From Pseudidiomarina planktonica (GTDB taxonomy: Bacteria > Pseudomonadota > Gammaproteobacteria > Enterobacterales > Alteromonadaceae), in contig NZ_FXWH01000001.1 of the NCBI RefSeq assembly GCF_900177775.1, positions 806,001 through 870,000 on the forward strand: a DNA stretch of 64,000 bases, given 5' to 3'. Of this stretch, positions 36,855 through 46,354 are shown piece by piece. Positions within the stretch are counted from its first letter, which is position 1; each line of letters starts with the position of its first letter. The notes beneath the pieces were generated by a model that did not search any database, was not told the DNA's origin, and worked only from the letters and a program-made list of their open reading frames with translations. The position numbers and the translations under genes are program-made.

Positions 36855-38039
36855 ATGAGCAAAAGTGGACTCTATGCAAACTGGGACGACATTCTGCATT
36901 TGCAGGACCAACTAACTGATGAAGAGCGAATGATTCAGCAGTCGGCCCGTGAATTTTGCCAGCGCGAGCTGCAACCCGGTATTGCACAGGCTAATGAAAC
37001 TGGCCAGTTTGACCGCGACATTTTACGTAAAATGGGCGCCACCGGTTTGCTTGGTGCAACCATTGAAGGCTACGACTGCCCCGGCGTGAGTTATGTGGCC
37101 TATGGCCTTATTGCGCGTGAAGTTGAACGGGTTGATAGTGGCTATCGTTCAGCTATGAGCGTGCAGTCCTCGTTGGTGATGTACCCCATTTTTAAGTTCG
37201 GTTCTGAGGAGTTACGTGAGCGCTTACTACCGCGCTTGGCGTCTGGCGAACTGGTGGGTTGCTTTGGTTTGACTGAGCCTGATGCGGGTTCAGACCCGGC
37301 GGCCATGCGCACAGTGGCAAAGCCCGTGGAAGGTGGTTATCAGTTAACGGGTAGTAAAATGTGGATTACCAATTCACCTATTGCCGATGTGCTGGTGGTA
37401 TGGGCAAAGGACACCAGCTCGGGTGACATACGCGGCTTTGTGGTGGAGCGTGACATGCCCGGCCTAAGCACGCCCACTATTGCGAACAAACTGAGTTTAC
37501 GCGCCTCTATTACCGGCGAAATTGTGTTAGATAAGGTATTTGTGCCTGAAGCAAATACTTTTGCTGATGTGCGGGGGCTGGCTGGACCGTTCGCGTGCCT
37601 GAACATGGCCCGCTACGGTATTTCTTGGGGAGTCATGGGTGCTGCTGAGTTTTGCTGGCACGCGGCGCGGCAGTATACGCTGGATCGTAAGCAGTTTAAT
37701 AAACCGCTGGCGCAAATGCAGTTGGTGCAGAAGAAACTGGCCGACATGCAAACGGAGATAGCGCTTGGCTTACAAGCGAGCCTGCGAGTGGGGCGGTTGA
37801 TTGACAACGGCAGTTTCGACCCTAGTATGATTTCGCTGGTGAAGCGCAATAACTGCGGCAAGGCGCTGGACATTGCCCGTACTGCCCGGGACATGCACGG
37901 TGGGAACGGTATTGCAGGTGAGTATCATGTGCTCAGACACGCAATTAACCTGGAAACCGTGAATACCTACGAAGGCACGCACGATATTCACGCCTTAATT
38001 CTTGGGCGCGCTCAAACTGGTTTACAAGCGTTCTTCTGA
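36855..38039 (+). CDS. gcdH: Glutaryl-CoA dehydrogenase
   Basis: A 394-residue acyl-CoA dehydrogenase that converts glutaryl-CoA to crotonyl-CoA in lysine and tryptophan breakdown. [16 protein letters not shown] and [16 protein letters not shown] form the flavin-binding part. [10 protein letters not shown] carries the substrate Arg, and [17 protein letters not shown] carries the catalytic Glu near the C-terminus. The ITNSPIAD sequence and catalytic-loop spacing match GcdH. GAGGAA lies 6 bases before the start. No transcription regulator is adjacent. Confidence 0.92.
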   Translation: MSKSGLYANWDDILHLQDQLTDEERMIQQSAREFCQRELQPGIAQANETGQFDRDILRKMGATGLLGATIEGYDCPGVSYVAYGLIAREVERVDSGYRSAMSVQSSLVMYPIFKFGSEELRERLLPRLASGELVGCFGLTEPDAGSDPAAMRTVAKPVEGGYQLTGSKMWITNSPIADVLVVWAKDTSSGDIRGFVVERDMPGLSTPTIANKLSLRASITGEIVLDKVFVPEANTFADVRGLAGPFACLNMARYGISWGVMGAAEFCWHAARQYTLDRKQFNKPLAQMQLVQKKLADMQTEIALGLQASLRVGRLIDNGSFDPSMISLVKRNNCGKALDIARTARDMHGGNGIAGEYHVLRHAINLETVNTYEGTHDIHALILGRAQTGLQAFF

Positions 38040-38108
38040 TTTGTCGCATTGTGTTTGGAAAGAGGCTCGGTTAGGATGATTTTCTATCGAGCCTAATACA
38101 GTTGTTAT

Positions 38109-38852
38109 ATGATGATTCGCTACAGTAAATTTCGCCGCTGGCACCACTGGTTATCACTAGTGTTTGGCTTGCAACTGCTGATTTGGAGTTTAACTGGTAG
38201 TTATATGGTGTGGGTGCAGTTGCCCTTTATTCACGGCACCGCCTTAACTCAAAATACTGACCAGCCACTGGGGGTTGAGCCGCCACTGGCTGCTTTAGCT
38301 CAGGTTCAGCAAACCTACCCGTCGGCACAAGAAGTTAGCCTGTTAAATCGCCACATTGGCAACAGCTGGCGCTATGTTGCCGAAGTGCGCGAGCCCAATC
38401 AGAGCTATTTGGTTAATCTGGACACGCTATCGCAGATGGTGCTGACCGAGCAGGACATTCGCGATTTGGCGGACATGTCTTATACCGGAACCGGTAAGCT
38501 GAATAATGTAACGCTACTAACCACAGCAGTTCCCGATGAAGTGAGTATGTTGCAAGCACCCGTGTGGCGTGCAGATTTTGCTGATGCACTGGGCACCACC
38601 TTGTATTTGAGTGCCACCACTGGTGCTGTGCTCACCCAAAGGCACGACTACTGGCGTTTATTCGACGTCATGTGGATGCTGCACATTATGGATTACGACA
38701 CCCGCAGCGATATCACCACGCCGTGGCTACAGGCATTCATTTTTGGCAATATGCTGCTGATAGTCACCGGCTTCGTGTTGCTTATTCCTACCTTCAAAAA
38801 AATTCGAAAGGCTGCTGACAAGCGTGTCAGTAGTTTCAGTGGGGGTGCCTGA
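38109..38852 (+). CDS. PepSY-domain membrane protein, first of two
   Basis: A 247-residue protein with an N-terminal helix (HHWLSLVFGLQLLIWSLTGSYMVW), a periplasmic part of about 170 residues and a C-terminal helix before a basic tail. The WHHWLSL start, the YTGTGKLNNV segment and the LFDVMWMLHIMDY block are typical PepSY_TM features. Some relatives act in iron uptake or as membrane reductases; none is proved for this form. Stop and the next start overlap as TGATG. Confidence 0.8.
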   Translation: MMIRYSKFRRWHHWLSLVFGLQLLIWSLTGSYMVWVQLPFIHGTALTQNTDQPLGVEPPLAALAQVQQTYPSAQEVSLLNRHIGNSWRYVAEVREPNQSYLVNLDTLSQMVLTEQDIRDLADMSYTGTGKLNNVTLLTTAVPDEVSMLQAPVWRADFADALGTTLYLSATTGAVLTQRHDYWRLFDVMWMLHIMDYDTRSDITTPWLQAFIFGNMLLIVTGFVLLIPTFKKIRKAADKRVSSFSGGA

Positions 38853-39550
38853 TGCGGTTCTTGCGTTGGTTACACCGATGGACCAGTTTAGTGTTAGTGC
38901 TGCAGGTAATTATCTGGTGCGTGAGTGGCTTTTATTTTAGCTGGCAAGGGCATCAAAGTTTAGCCGCCCATGACTACTTCCAGCCGGTATCGACAAGTGC
39001 TATCAGCCAGCCACTGCAACCGCTGAGCCAGGCGCAGCTAAAAAACCATGCTGATTTACTCAGGGTTAGTGCGCGCGAGGTTGCCGGGCAACCTCAGTGG
39101 GTGTTGCAACAGCCGGACGGCGACCTCTATTTACAAGCGAATGGCGAACCTTGGCAAACCTCGATAGAGCAAGCTCGTGCCGTTGCCGAAGCTTCGTACA
39201 CCGGGTCAGCAGCAGTTGTTGGGGTGGACTATTTGCCTGCGCCAGAAGAGTTGATTGGTCAGCAGAGTGCGGTTTATCGGGTGCAGTTTGCTGATGAATT
39301 AGAAACCCGAGCTTATGTTGATGCTACCTCGGGCGAGTTATTGGCTCACCGTAATAGCAGTTGGTGGTTAAGCGACTGGATGTTTCGGTTGCACTTTATG
39401 GATTACACTGGTGAGCGCGACTTCAATAATTTATTAATGACGGCTGCCGCTTTACTGGCGTTCTGGTTTGCGTTGTCTGGCTTTATCTTGTTAGTGCGGG
39501 AAGTTCGTAGCGGGCGCATGTGGCGCACCCGCAAGTCCCGCAGAGCATAA
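38852..39550 (+). CDS. PepSY-domain membrane protein, second of two
   Basis: A 232-residue paralogue of the preceding product with the same plan: LHRWTSLVLVLQVIIWCVSGFYFSW at the N-terminus, a periplasmic region with ASYTGSAAVVG and WMFRLHFMDYTGERDFNN, and a C-terminal helix with a basic tail. The start overlaps the previous stop by one base, so the two are coupled and may form a heterodimer. Confidence 0.8.
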   Translation: MRFLRWLHRWTSLVLVLQVIIWCVSGFYFSWQGHQSLAAHDYFQPVSTSAISQPLQPLSQAQLKNHADLLRVSAREVAGQPQWVLQQPDGDLYLQANGEPWQTSIEQARAVAEASYTGSAAVVGVDYLPAPEELIGQQSAVYRVQFADELETRAYVDATSGELLAHRNSSWWLSDWMFRLHFMDYTGERDFNNLLMTAAALLAFWFALSGFILLVREVRSGRMWRTRKSRRA

Positions 39551-39554
39551 TAGC

Positions 39555-40295
39555 TTAGCCCTGCGCATCCAGTGATTCGCCATTTAGCTCAGCACTATCG
39601 TCGCTCATTAAATAAAGATAAAGCGGCATTAAGTCGGCCGGTGTCGCTAGTTTGTTCACGTCTTCAGCCGGATAGGCGCGCGAACGCATGGTGGTGCGGG
39701 TAGCGCCTGGGTTAATCACATTTACCCGCAATGAGCTGCCTTCGTACTCATCGGCCATTACCTGAGCCAAACCTTCAGTCGCAAACTTACTGACCGAGTA
39801 GGGCCCCCAGAACGCGCGACCTTTGCGGCCAACTCCGGATGAGGTAAATACCACAGAGGCTTTCGGTGCTGCCTGTAATGCCGGTAGCAAAGCCTGCGTC
39901 AGCATAAATTGCGCAGTCACGTTTATTTGCATCACATCGTTCCAGCTGTCGTGGTCAATGTGAGCAAAGGGCGACAACACACCCAAAATACCAGCATTAT
40001 TCAGCAATCCGTCCAACCGCCCAAACTGATCCATGATAGTGGCACACATGCCCTGGTAGTGAGCTTTGGTAGCACCTTTCATATCCAGTGGCACTATGGC
40101 AGGCTCAGGGCCGCCAGCGGCTTGAATTTCATCGTACACGGCTTCGAGTTTTTTAACGGTACGGCCAAGTAGAATCACACTGGCGCCATGACGGGCATAG
40201 TGCAGTGCGGCTTCACGACCAATGCCGTCGCCCGCACCGGTTACCAGAATAACTTTGTCTTGTAATGCGTTGCTGCTTATTTCTGGAATGTGCAT
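39555..40295 (-). CDS. yciK: SDR family oxidoreductase YciK
   Basis: A 246-residue classical short-chain dehydrogenase. It has the cofactor motif VTGAGDGIGREAA near residue 18, NNAGILG near 97, catalytic Ser in VVFTSSGVG, and PYSVSKFATEG (Tyr-x3-Lys). The opening MHIPEISSNALQDKVILVTGAG and the ending match the YciK group. The natural substrate is not known. It is convergent with the PepSY pair (4 bases apart). Confidence 0.9.
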   Translation of the reverse strand: MHIPEISSNALQDKVILVTGAGDGIGREAALHYARHGASVILLGRTVKKLEAVYDEIQAAGGPEPAIVPLDMKGATKAHYQGMCATIMDQFGRLDGLLNNAGILGVLSPFAHIDHDSWNDVMQINVTAQFMLTQALLPALQAAPKASVVFTSSGVGRKGRAFWGPYSVSKFATEGLAQVMADEYEGSSLRVNVINPGATRTTMRSRAYPAEDVNKLATPADLMPLYLYLMSDDSAELNGESLDAQG

Positions 40296-40607
40296 AAGGT
40301 CTCGCTGTTAGGTTGAACACAATGCAAATTTAGCAAATTCGGATTGTAGATGTGGTTGATTACCCCTAGTTTACGGAAAAAATAGTCATTTCTCAGCTTT
40401 TGGAATAATAATTCTTAACGGAAAATATATAAAAACCCTTTTAACTTGTTACAGACAGGTGTATAAAATTTTGTTAATTTCGTTCGTCTTGTCGTACCAG
40501 TTATGAGAGAGTAGTGGACAAGCGAACAAAAGCGGTCAAAACTGTTAGTTCAAATTACAGCGGTTTTCCGCGCATATAAAAACACGAACAAGGATTGGGG
40601 AAGCCTC
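40296..40607 (+). promoter_or_regulatory. 312-base divergent promoter region of yciK and the VolA-like lipase
   Basis: AT-rich, with no gene. TATAAA at 40462-40467 is a possible -10 for the lipase; a FadR-like site lies just downstream (separate entry). The remaining bases show no strong structure. Confidence 0.5.
40486..40502 (-). promoter_or_regulatory. FadR-like operator upstream of the VolA-like lipase
   Basis: On the minus strand AACTGGTACGACAAGAC agrees with the E. coli FadR consensus AACTGGTCnGACnnGTT at all fixed positions except three (position 8 and the last two bases). It sits roughly 20-35 bases after a possible -10, a repression position as in fadBA. A FadR gene was not seen in this window. 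Confidence 0.45.
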
Positions 40608-43031
40608 ATGAAAAAACTTCTGCTAGTAACTGCAATAGGCGCGACGCTAGGTCTGGTCGGTTGTGGTAGTGGCGATGAAGCGCCAGAAACAGAACTGCAA
40701 CAAGAAAACTTTGTGAATGCTACGCGAGTTGTATTCGACCCGAGTAATGGCGAAGTGCCAGTGCCATCAAACATTCTGCTAAGTGGCAGCGTTGACGGAA
40801 CTTTAAATATTCCGGTGGCGGACCCGTCTGATTCAGGCGACCCGCAGGTAGCTATTAATGGCTTAGATGGCTGGGGTACCCATTCCACTTTAACTTTCTC
40901 CTTTACCTTGCCGGAAGATGAAAACGGCGAGCTGGTAACTATTGAGCCAAGCAGCCTGGAAGCTGCCGGTTCGGTGCGCTTGTTCCAAACGGTAATGGGC
41001 GGTACAGCAGGTACCCCTGAAGCTTGTGCAACCGCTAGTCCGGCTGCTACTTGTGCGGTCGCTGCAGAGCTGGTGCATGGTGAAGACTTTACTGTGGTTG
41101 CGAATGGCCCGAACGGCGTGGCTGTTATTCCATTACGCCCACTGCAAGCGAAAACTGGTTATCTGGCGGTATTAACCACCAATATTCAGGATTCAATGGG
41201 CCGCGATGTGAAACCTTCGCAAACTTACGCACTAATGAAGCGTCCAGCGAGCACAGATCCGGTTTCAGGTGATGCCTCTGCGGTTGGTTTACAAAGCTTG
41301 ATTAACAGCCATGAAGCGGCCTTAGCTGAGTTCGGTGTTGACACCGACACGGTAACTTACGCGTCCAGCTTCACCACTCAGTCAGTAACTGACGTGTTCG
41401 GTGCTATTAAAGCTGGCCTGGCGCAATCTGCAAGTGCAGGTGCACCACCAGTACTGATGGCTGCTGACCAGGGTATTACGGTAGCTGACGCCTTAGTAGG
41501 CGCTGGTGCATTAGAAGCGGATCCAAGCAACCCAGCTTACCTTGCCGCTTCATCAGCACGTTTGTGGGGCGGTCAAATTGACTTACCTTACTACTTGCCT
41601 ATGCCAACCGCTGAAAACCCAACAGCGCCGTTAACCGGTCGTTGGCGTGCAGCGTGTGACAGCCCGGCGTCTATTTTAGGTGCTATCGGTGCTGGTGCGA
41701 TTGACCCGGCTGAAGCAGGTATCGACCCTGCTGCGCTTGAGAATCCTGCGTTGTTGTTACCACCGAATGCTTGTTATGACTTCCCGAACATTGATAACGA
41801 ACGTCATTTGACTAAGTACAATCCAATTCCGGATGCTGAGCAAAACGGTAACGCAGCAAACCAAACGGTTCCGGCAGTTATTACTATTCCTGACGTAGCC
41901 ACGGTGAATGCAATCCGTACTGCACAAGGTCAGCCTAATATCAGCGAACCAGCCGATGGTTGGCCGGTAGTTATTTTCTATCACGGTATTACTGGTGACA
42001 AAACGAACGCGTTTGGTATTGCCGGTGCGCTGTCAGTTGCTGGTTTCGCAACTGTAGCTATCGACCATCCGTTACACGGTGATCGCGGTTTCGGTGCTAT
42101 CAACGCTTCTGACTCGGCTGATGGTAATGTTACTGCATACATGAACCTGGGTAGCTTGCTGACCACACGTGACAACTTACGCCAGTCAATTGCTGACTTG
42201 CTAGCGTTGCGCGTTGGTTTGAACTTCTCCAATGCACCAATTGATGGTACTGACGTGCAGTTTGTTGGCCATTCTTTGGGTGCCATTGCTGGTACTGCTT
42301 TCACTGGCGTAACTAACACTCCAATGGAAGGCCCGCTGGCCGCTGCAAATGGTTTGTTTGCAACCAATGCTAGTACTCTGGCTATGCCTGGTGGCAGCAT
42401 TGCAAACTTCCTGTTGGCTTCACCTTCGTTCGAGCCAGTAGTGAAAAGCCAGCTGTTGTATGCAGCAGAGCCTGACTTCGCAGCGGCAGTAAATGCCGCT
42501 GCTGAAGCGAATGGTATTGAGCCTGGTTCTGATGAGTTTGCCGGATTACTGATTCAGGTATACGGCCAATTCATTGAAGGCCTAAGTGCGACTGAACTGG
42601 CTACCGTAAATGGTCTGTTTGAGCAGTTTGCCTTTGCCGCGCAAACCGTAGTGGATTCGGGTGACCCGGTTAACTACGCCAGTGTGGTACGCGCCTCAGA
42701 AAGCCCTGTGCACTTGATTGAAGTAGTTGGTGACGGCGCTGAAGTACTGCCTGACCAAGTCATTCCAAATGCAGTAGCAGGTAAACCATTAGCAGGTACT
42801 GAACCTCTAATCCGCTTAATGGAACTGCCTGGTGTTTCTGAAACCGTGATTAGTGAAGACGGTTCGCCAGTTTCTGGTGCCGTTCGCTTCACCGCTGGTG
42901 ACCACGGTTCGATTGTAAGCCCTGCGGCTTCAATTGAAGCAACGACGGAAATGCAAACTCAGGTATTTACCTGGTTCGCTACCGATTCAACTGTGTTACC
43001 AGTAACGAATGAGACTGTGGTTCAAGAATAA
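40608..43031 (+). CDS. VolA/Pla-1-family extracellular (lyso)phospholipase lipoprotein
   Basis: An 807-residue lipoprotein (lipobox LGLVGCGSG). The N-terminal half contains an Ig-like/ATP-dependent-looking region (residues 30-230). The C-terminal alpha/beta-hydrolase has the nucleophile elbow VGHSLGAIAG and an oxyanion segment VIFYHGITGDKT. The final DHGSIVSP provides the catalytic His. VolA of Vibrio cholerae is a surface lysophospholipase that frees fatty acids for use. RBS AGGATTGGGGAAG precedes the ATG. A strong terminator follows. Confidence 0.88.
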   Translation: MKKLLLVTAIGATLGLVGCGSGDEAPETELQQENFVNATRVVFDPSNGEVPVPSNILLSGSVDGTLNIPVADPSDSGDPQVAINGLDGWGTHSTLTFSFTLPEDENGELVTIEPSSLEAAGSVRLFQTVMGGTAGTPEACATASPAATCAVAAELVHGEDFTVVANGPNGVAVIPLRPLQAKTGYLAVLTTNIQDSMGRDVKPSQTYALMKRPASTDPVSGDASAVGLQSLINSHEAALAEFGVDTDTVTYASSFTTQSVTDVFGAIKAGLAQSASAGAPPVLMAADQGITVADALVGAGALEADPSNPAYLAASSARLWGGQIDLPYYLPMPTAENPTAPLTGRWRAACDSPASILGAIGAGAIDPAEAGIDPAALENPALLLPPNACYDFPNIDNERHLTKYNPIPDAEQNGNAANQTVPAVITIPDVATVNAIRTAQGQPNISEPADGWPVVIFYHGITGDKTNAFGIAGALSVAGFATVAIDHPLHGDRGFGAINASDSADGNVTAYMNLGSLLTTRDNLRQSIADLLALRVGLNFSNAPIDGTDVQFVGHSLGAIAGTAFTGVTNTPMEGPLAAANGLFATNASTLAMPGGSIANFLLASPSFEPVVKSQLLYAAEPDFAAAVNAAAEANGIEPGSDEFAGLLIQVYGQFIEGLSATELATVNGLFEQFAFAAQTVVDSGDPVNYASVVRASESPVHLIEVVGDGAEVLPDQVIPNAVAGKPLAGTEPLIRLMELPGVSETVISEDGSPVSGAVRFTAGDHGSIVSPAASIEATTEMQTQVFTWFATDSTVLPVTNETVVQE

Positions 43032-43053
43032 ACACAGCTTTTAACGTAGAATG

Positions 43054-43080
43054 AAAGGCCAGCCATTGCTGGCCTTTTTT
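43054..43080 (+). terminator. Intrinsic terminator of the VolA-like gene
   Basis: The stem AAGGCCAGC/GCTGGCCTT with loop CATT is followed by six T. Confidence 0.95.
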
Positions 43081-43113
43081 ATATCCTCTGTTTAACTGGA
43101 TACTGGAGTACCT

Positions 43114-44124
43114 ATGGAATTTATTAGTGACGTTGGCGGCTTTTTAGTAAAGGCAGTTATTTTAGTTGCTGCTTTAATTATTATCATTGGCGTTATTGCC
43201 AATGCTGCGCAACGCAAGAAGGACGAAAAGGGTGAGTTGCATATTCGCAACTTGTCGAATGATTTACGCGATACGACCGACAAAATTCGGTTGCAATTGC
43301 TGGACAAAAAAGAGCGCAAGAAATCATTCAAAAAGCTTCAGAAAGAGCGCAAAGCTCAAGCAAAAGGCGGTTCCGACAAGCCTGAGCAGCGGCTGTTCGT
43401 GATTGATTTTCATGGCAGCATGGATGCGCATGAAGTAGCCAGCCTAACGCGCGAAGTAAACGCTGTTTTAGCTGTTGCCACTAGCGACGATGCGGTGTTC
43501 GTGCGGCTGGAAAGTGGTGGCGGTGTGGTGCATGGCTATGGACTTGGTGCCGCGCAGCTTCAACGCTTACGCGATCACGGCTTACGCGTGCATGTGAGTG
43601 TCGACAAAGTTGCGGCTAGCGGCGGTTATATGATGGCCTGTATTGCGCATGAAATTCATGCGGCGCCTTTCGCTATAGTGGGTTCTATTGGTGTGATTGC
43701 CCAGTTACCTAACTTCCACCGCTGGCTGAAAAAGCATGATGTGGATTTTGAGCAACTTACCGCGGGTGAATACAAGCGAACGCTGACGCTGTTTGGTGAA
43801 AACACTGAGCAAGGGCGGCAGAAATTTAAAGATGATTTAGAGAATATTCATAAGCAGTTTAAGAGCTTTGTAAAAGAGCACCGTCCGGAAGTGGATATTG
43901 ATAAGGTTGCCACCGGTGAAATCTGGACGGGCCAGGAAGCTATTGAACTGAAGCTCGTTGACGAAGTAATTACCAGTGATGCCTGGTTATTGAAGCGGGT
44001 AGATGAGTATCGTATTTATAAAGTTGAATATCAGACCAAGAAAGGTTTAGGTGAACGGCTTGGGCGCCATACTACGGCTATGCTAAGAAGCCTGAAGGAG
44101 TTTGTAGCCGTTAAGCATGGGTAA
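43114..44124 (+). CDS. sohB: Inner-membrane peptidase SohB
   Basis: A 336-residue member of peptidase family S49. It has an N-terminal membrane helix (residues 9-30), a basic coiled region (KKERKKSFKKLQKERKAQ) and the peptidase core. The catalytic Ser lies in DKVAASGGYMMAC and the Lys in LTAGEYKRTLTLFGEN. The intact Ser-Lys pair suggests an active signal-peptide-peptidase-like enzyme. GGAG lies 7 bases before the ATG. Confidence 0.95.
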   Translation: MEFISDVGGFLVKAVILVAALIIIIGVIANAAQRKKDEKGELHIRNLSNDLRDTTDKIRLQLLDKKERKKSFKKLQKERKAQAKGGSDKPEQRLFVIDFHGSMDAHEVASLTREVNAVLAVATSDDAVFVRLESGGGVVHGYGLGAAQLQRLRDHGLRVHVSVDKVAASGGYMMACIAHEIHAAPFAIVGSIGVIAQLPNFHRWLKKHDVDFEQLTAGEYKRTLTLFGENTEQGRQKFKDDLENIHKQFKSFVKEHRPEVDIDKVATGEIWTGQEAIELKLVDEVITSDAWLLKRVDEYRIYKVEYQTKKGLGERLGRHTTAMLRSLKEFVAVKHG

Positions 44125-44168
44125 CCATGCCTAACGCTACATTTGACTTGCTAGTGGCTGATAACGTG

Positions 44169-45434
44169 TTATTTGGCGTCGGGGTCGTTAAACACCTCGT
44201 CGTCAAATTCATTTTCACTTTTCGCCACAATACAACTAACCATGGCATCACCGGTTACATTCACCGAAGTTCGGGTCATGTCCAATAATCTGTCTACACC
44301 GATAATTAAGCCAATACCTTCTACCGGCAAGCCTACCTGATTTAGCACCATAGCCAGCATGATAAGCCCAACACCTGGTACACCTGCAGTGCCGATAGAG
44401 GCAAGCGTGGCGGTAAGCACTACCATTAAATAGTCACCCATGGACAAATCAACACCATAAACCTGGGCGATAAATACCGTGGCCACACCTTGCATAATAG
44501 CGGTGCCGTCCATGTTAATGGTGGCGCCAAGCGGCACGGTGAAAGAGCCAACACTTTTGTGCACACCTAAGCGGTTAGTCACAGCTTCCAGGGTTACCGG
44601 AATGGTGGCATTACTGCTGGCTGTGCTAAAGCCAAAAATTTGTGCATCGCGCATTTTGCGCATGAACATGATTGGGTTTAGTCGGGTCAGCGTTTTCAGA
44701 ATGACCGGATAAGTAACCAACGCGTGCAGTAGTAACACGAATAGTACTAACAAGAAGTACTTCAACAGGCTGGTAATGGTGCCAAAGCCAATTTCGGCGA
44801 ATAGCTTAGCCATTAAGGCAAACACACCATAAGGTGCCAGGCTCATCAGAATCATAACCAGACGCATAATTACGTCGTTTAAGTCATCGAAGAAGCCTTT
44901 GAGGCGGTCGCCGCCTTTACCTGCCAGCGCCATTGAAATACCGAACAGCAGTGCGAACACAATGATCTGAAGCATGTTGCCTTCAGCCATGGCTTCAACC
45001 GGGTTGCTCGGGAATAAATCAACAACCACTTGCGCAAACGAGGGGGCTTCGGCACTCTCAAAAGAGGTTTCAGCGGTCAGCTCGATACCTATGCCTGGTT
45101 GCACCACCATAGCCAGTACAATGGCTGTAGTAATAGCAATAGCTGTGGTGATCATATATAAACCGACCGATTTTCCGCCTAACCGGCCTAACTTACTGGG
45201 GTCGCTCAACGAGCAAGTACCAACAACTAATGAAACAAATACCAGCGGTACTACCAGCATTTGTAATGATTTGATGAATATTTGGCCAACGGCATAGAAT
45301 AAACCATTGGTTAAATAGTCATCGACAATTGCGTTCTCAGGAAAGGCCAGTTTGAGGAAGGTGCCAAGAATGATCCCGGCAACCATACCAATGACGATTC
45401 TATTGGTCAGGCTAAGTTTTTTTGAAGTGCTCAT
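44169..45434 (-). CDS. Dicarboxylate/amino acid:cation symporter (DAACS family)
   Basis: A 421-residue transporter of the GltP/DctA/GltPh group with eight helices and two re-entrant loops. The HP1 serine-rich motif is FSTASSNATIPVTL. TM7 has NMDGTAIMQG, and the HP2-TM8 region has SIGTAGVPGVG and VDRLLDMTRTSVNVTGD, whose Asp and Asn bind substrate and cation. Glutamate, aspartate or a C4-dicarboxylate is the likely substrate. Sodium coupling is probable in this marine host but not shown. Confidence 0.92.
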   Translation of the reverse strand: MSTSKKLSLTNRIVIGMVAGIILGTFLKLAFPENAIVDDYLTNGLFYAVGQIFIKSLQMLVVPLVFVSLVVGTCSLSDPSKLGRLGGKSVGLYMITTAIAITTAIVLAMVVQPGIGIELTAETSFESAEAPSFAQVVVDLFPSNPVEAMAEGNMLQIIVFALLFGISMALAGKGGDRLKGFFDDLNDVIMRLVMILMSLAPYGVFALMAKLFAEIGFGTITSLLKYFLLVLFVLLLHALVTYPVILKTLTRLNPIMFMRKMRDAQIFGFSTASSNATIPVTLEAVTNRLGVHKSVGSFTVPLGATINMDGTAIMQGVATVFIAQVYGVDLSMGDYLMVVLTATLASIGTAGVPGVGLIMLAMVLNQVGLPVEGIGLIIGVDRLLDMTRTSVNVTGDAMVSCIVAKSENEFDDEVFNDPDAK

Positions 45435-45539
45435 AGGAACCCTGAATCTATTGTTGTTATAGAAATAAACTCGCCTAGCCTACCAGAGAATCTGTCGTTG
45501 CCATAGCGCTAAGCGCCAGTGAATGCACACTGCGGGCAT

Positions 45540-45567
45540 AAAAAAAGGTAGCCGGAGCTACCTTTTT
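45540..45567 (-). terminator. Intrinsic terminator of the Yip1-family gene
   Basis: The stem GGTAGC/GCTACC with loop CGGA is flanked by seven A on the left (T run on the minus strand) and five T on the right. Confidence 0.9.
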
Positions 45568-45592
45568 CGAACGAATTTTTTCTACCTGTGGG

Positions 45593-46195
45593 TTATCTGT
45601 AGGTATAAGACGGGCCCAGACCGTTGGTCCAGAGCATGGCCGATACCACCATTAACACCACCATCATAATTAAGCCGGCGGTAACTACTGAGCTGGCATA
45701 TATAAAACCGCGCTCTTCCGGGATGTGCATTAAAATAGGCACGCCGGTGTAAAGTAGATAAACCGAGTACGCCACGCCAGCCAGGAAGGCCATGGTAACG
45801 AACCAGAGTTCCGGATAAAGCGCTGCAACACCAGACATAATAGCAGGGGTTGCGGTGTAGGCCGCTAACTCAAGCGATTGTGTATAGGTAGGTGTTGCGC
45901 CGAAAGTTTTCGCCATCCAGTGAATTAAATAGGCAAGTGCAAATACTGCCACTATCATTCCCAGATACATGGCCACCGCCATCATTACGGCACTATCTTG
46001 CGTCAGGTAAATCGGGTCGCGGGCGCCAATGCTCCAGCCCAGTTCTGCTGAAGCATAGTAGGCTGCAGCGCAGGGCAGTAAGGCAATTAATAAAATATGA
46101 GTGAGGGCAAAACGAAAGCTTTCATGGCGCTGGTCAATAGTTTTCCATTCTTCCAGCGGATGGGCGTAAAGTCCCCAAATGTGATTTAAAATCAT
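45593..46195 (-). CDS. Yip1 family membrane protein
   Basis: A 200-residue protein with five hydrophobic segments. The opening HIWGLYAHPLEEWKTIDQRHES and the SLELAAYTATPAIMSGVAALYP block are typical of bacterial Yip1/DUF1282-type proteins. No function is known in bacteria. A terminator follows it and separates it from the symporter. Confidence 0.85.
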   Translation of the reverse strand: MILNHIWGLYAHPLEEWKTIDQRHESFRFALTHILLIALLPCAAAYYASAELGWSIGARDPIYLTQDSAVMMAVAMYLGMIVAVFALAYLIHWMAKTFGATPTYTQSLELAAYTATPAIMSGVAALYPELWFVTMAFLAGVAYSVYLLYTGVPILMHIPEERGFIYASSVVTAGLIMMVVLMVVSAMLWTNGLGPSYTYR

Positions 46196-46354
46196 AGCAA
46201 CACCTCTTCCGACATCGTTGTTTTATTATTGTTATAGCACCTATATTGGTGTTTTTTTCGACGGAGTCAAGCACTTTGCTTTAGTAATTCAGGTGCTTCG
46301 GTAAAGCTTGATTGGGATCAAGTTCTGGTTGATTAGGGCCGTAATAGTTCGCGG

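Noticed and set aside
36778..36987. Long N-terminal extension of the YCF48-like protein
   Set aside because: It overlaps gcdH in antisense and would bury the signal peptide.
38063..38094. AGGCTCG/CGAGCCT inverted repeat after gcdH
   Set aside because: Seven base pairs with an 18-base loop and no T run; could be a weak end signal but not enough to call.
46240..46262. CACC/GGTG hairpin with seven T
   Set aside because: Only four base pairs and no plus-strand gene upstream; likely chance in an AT-rich promoter region.
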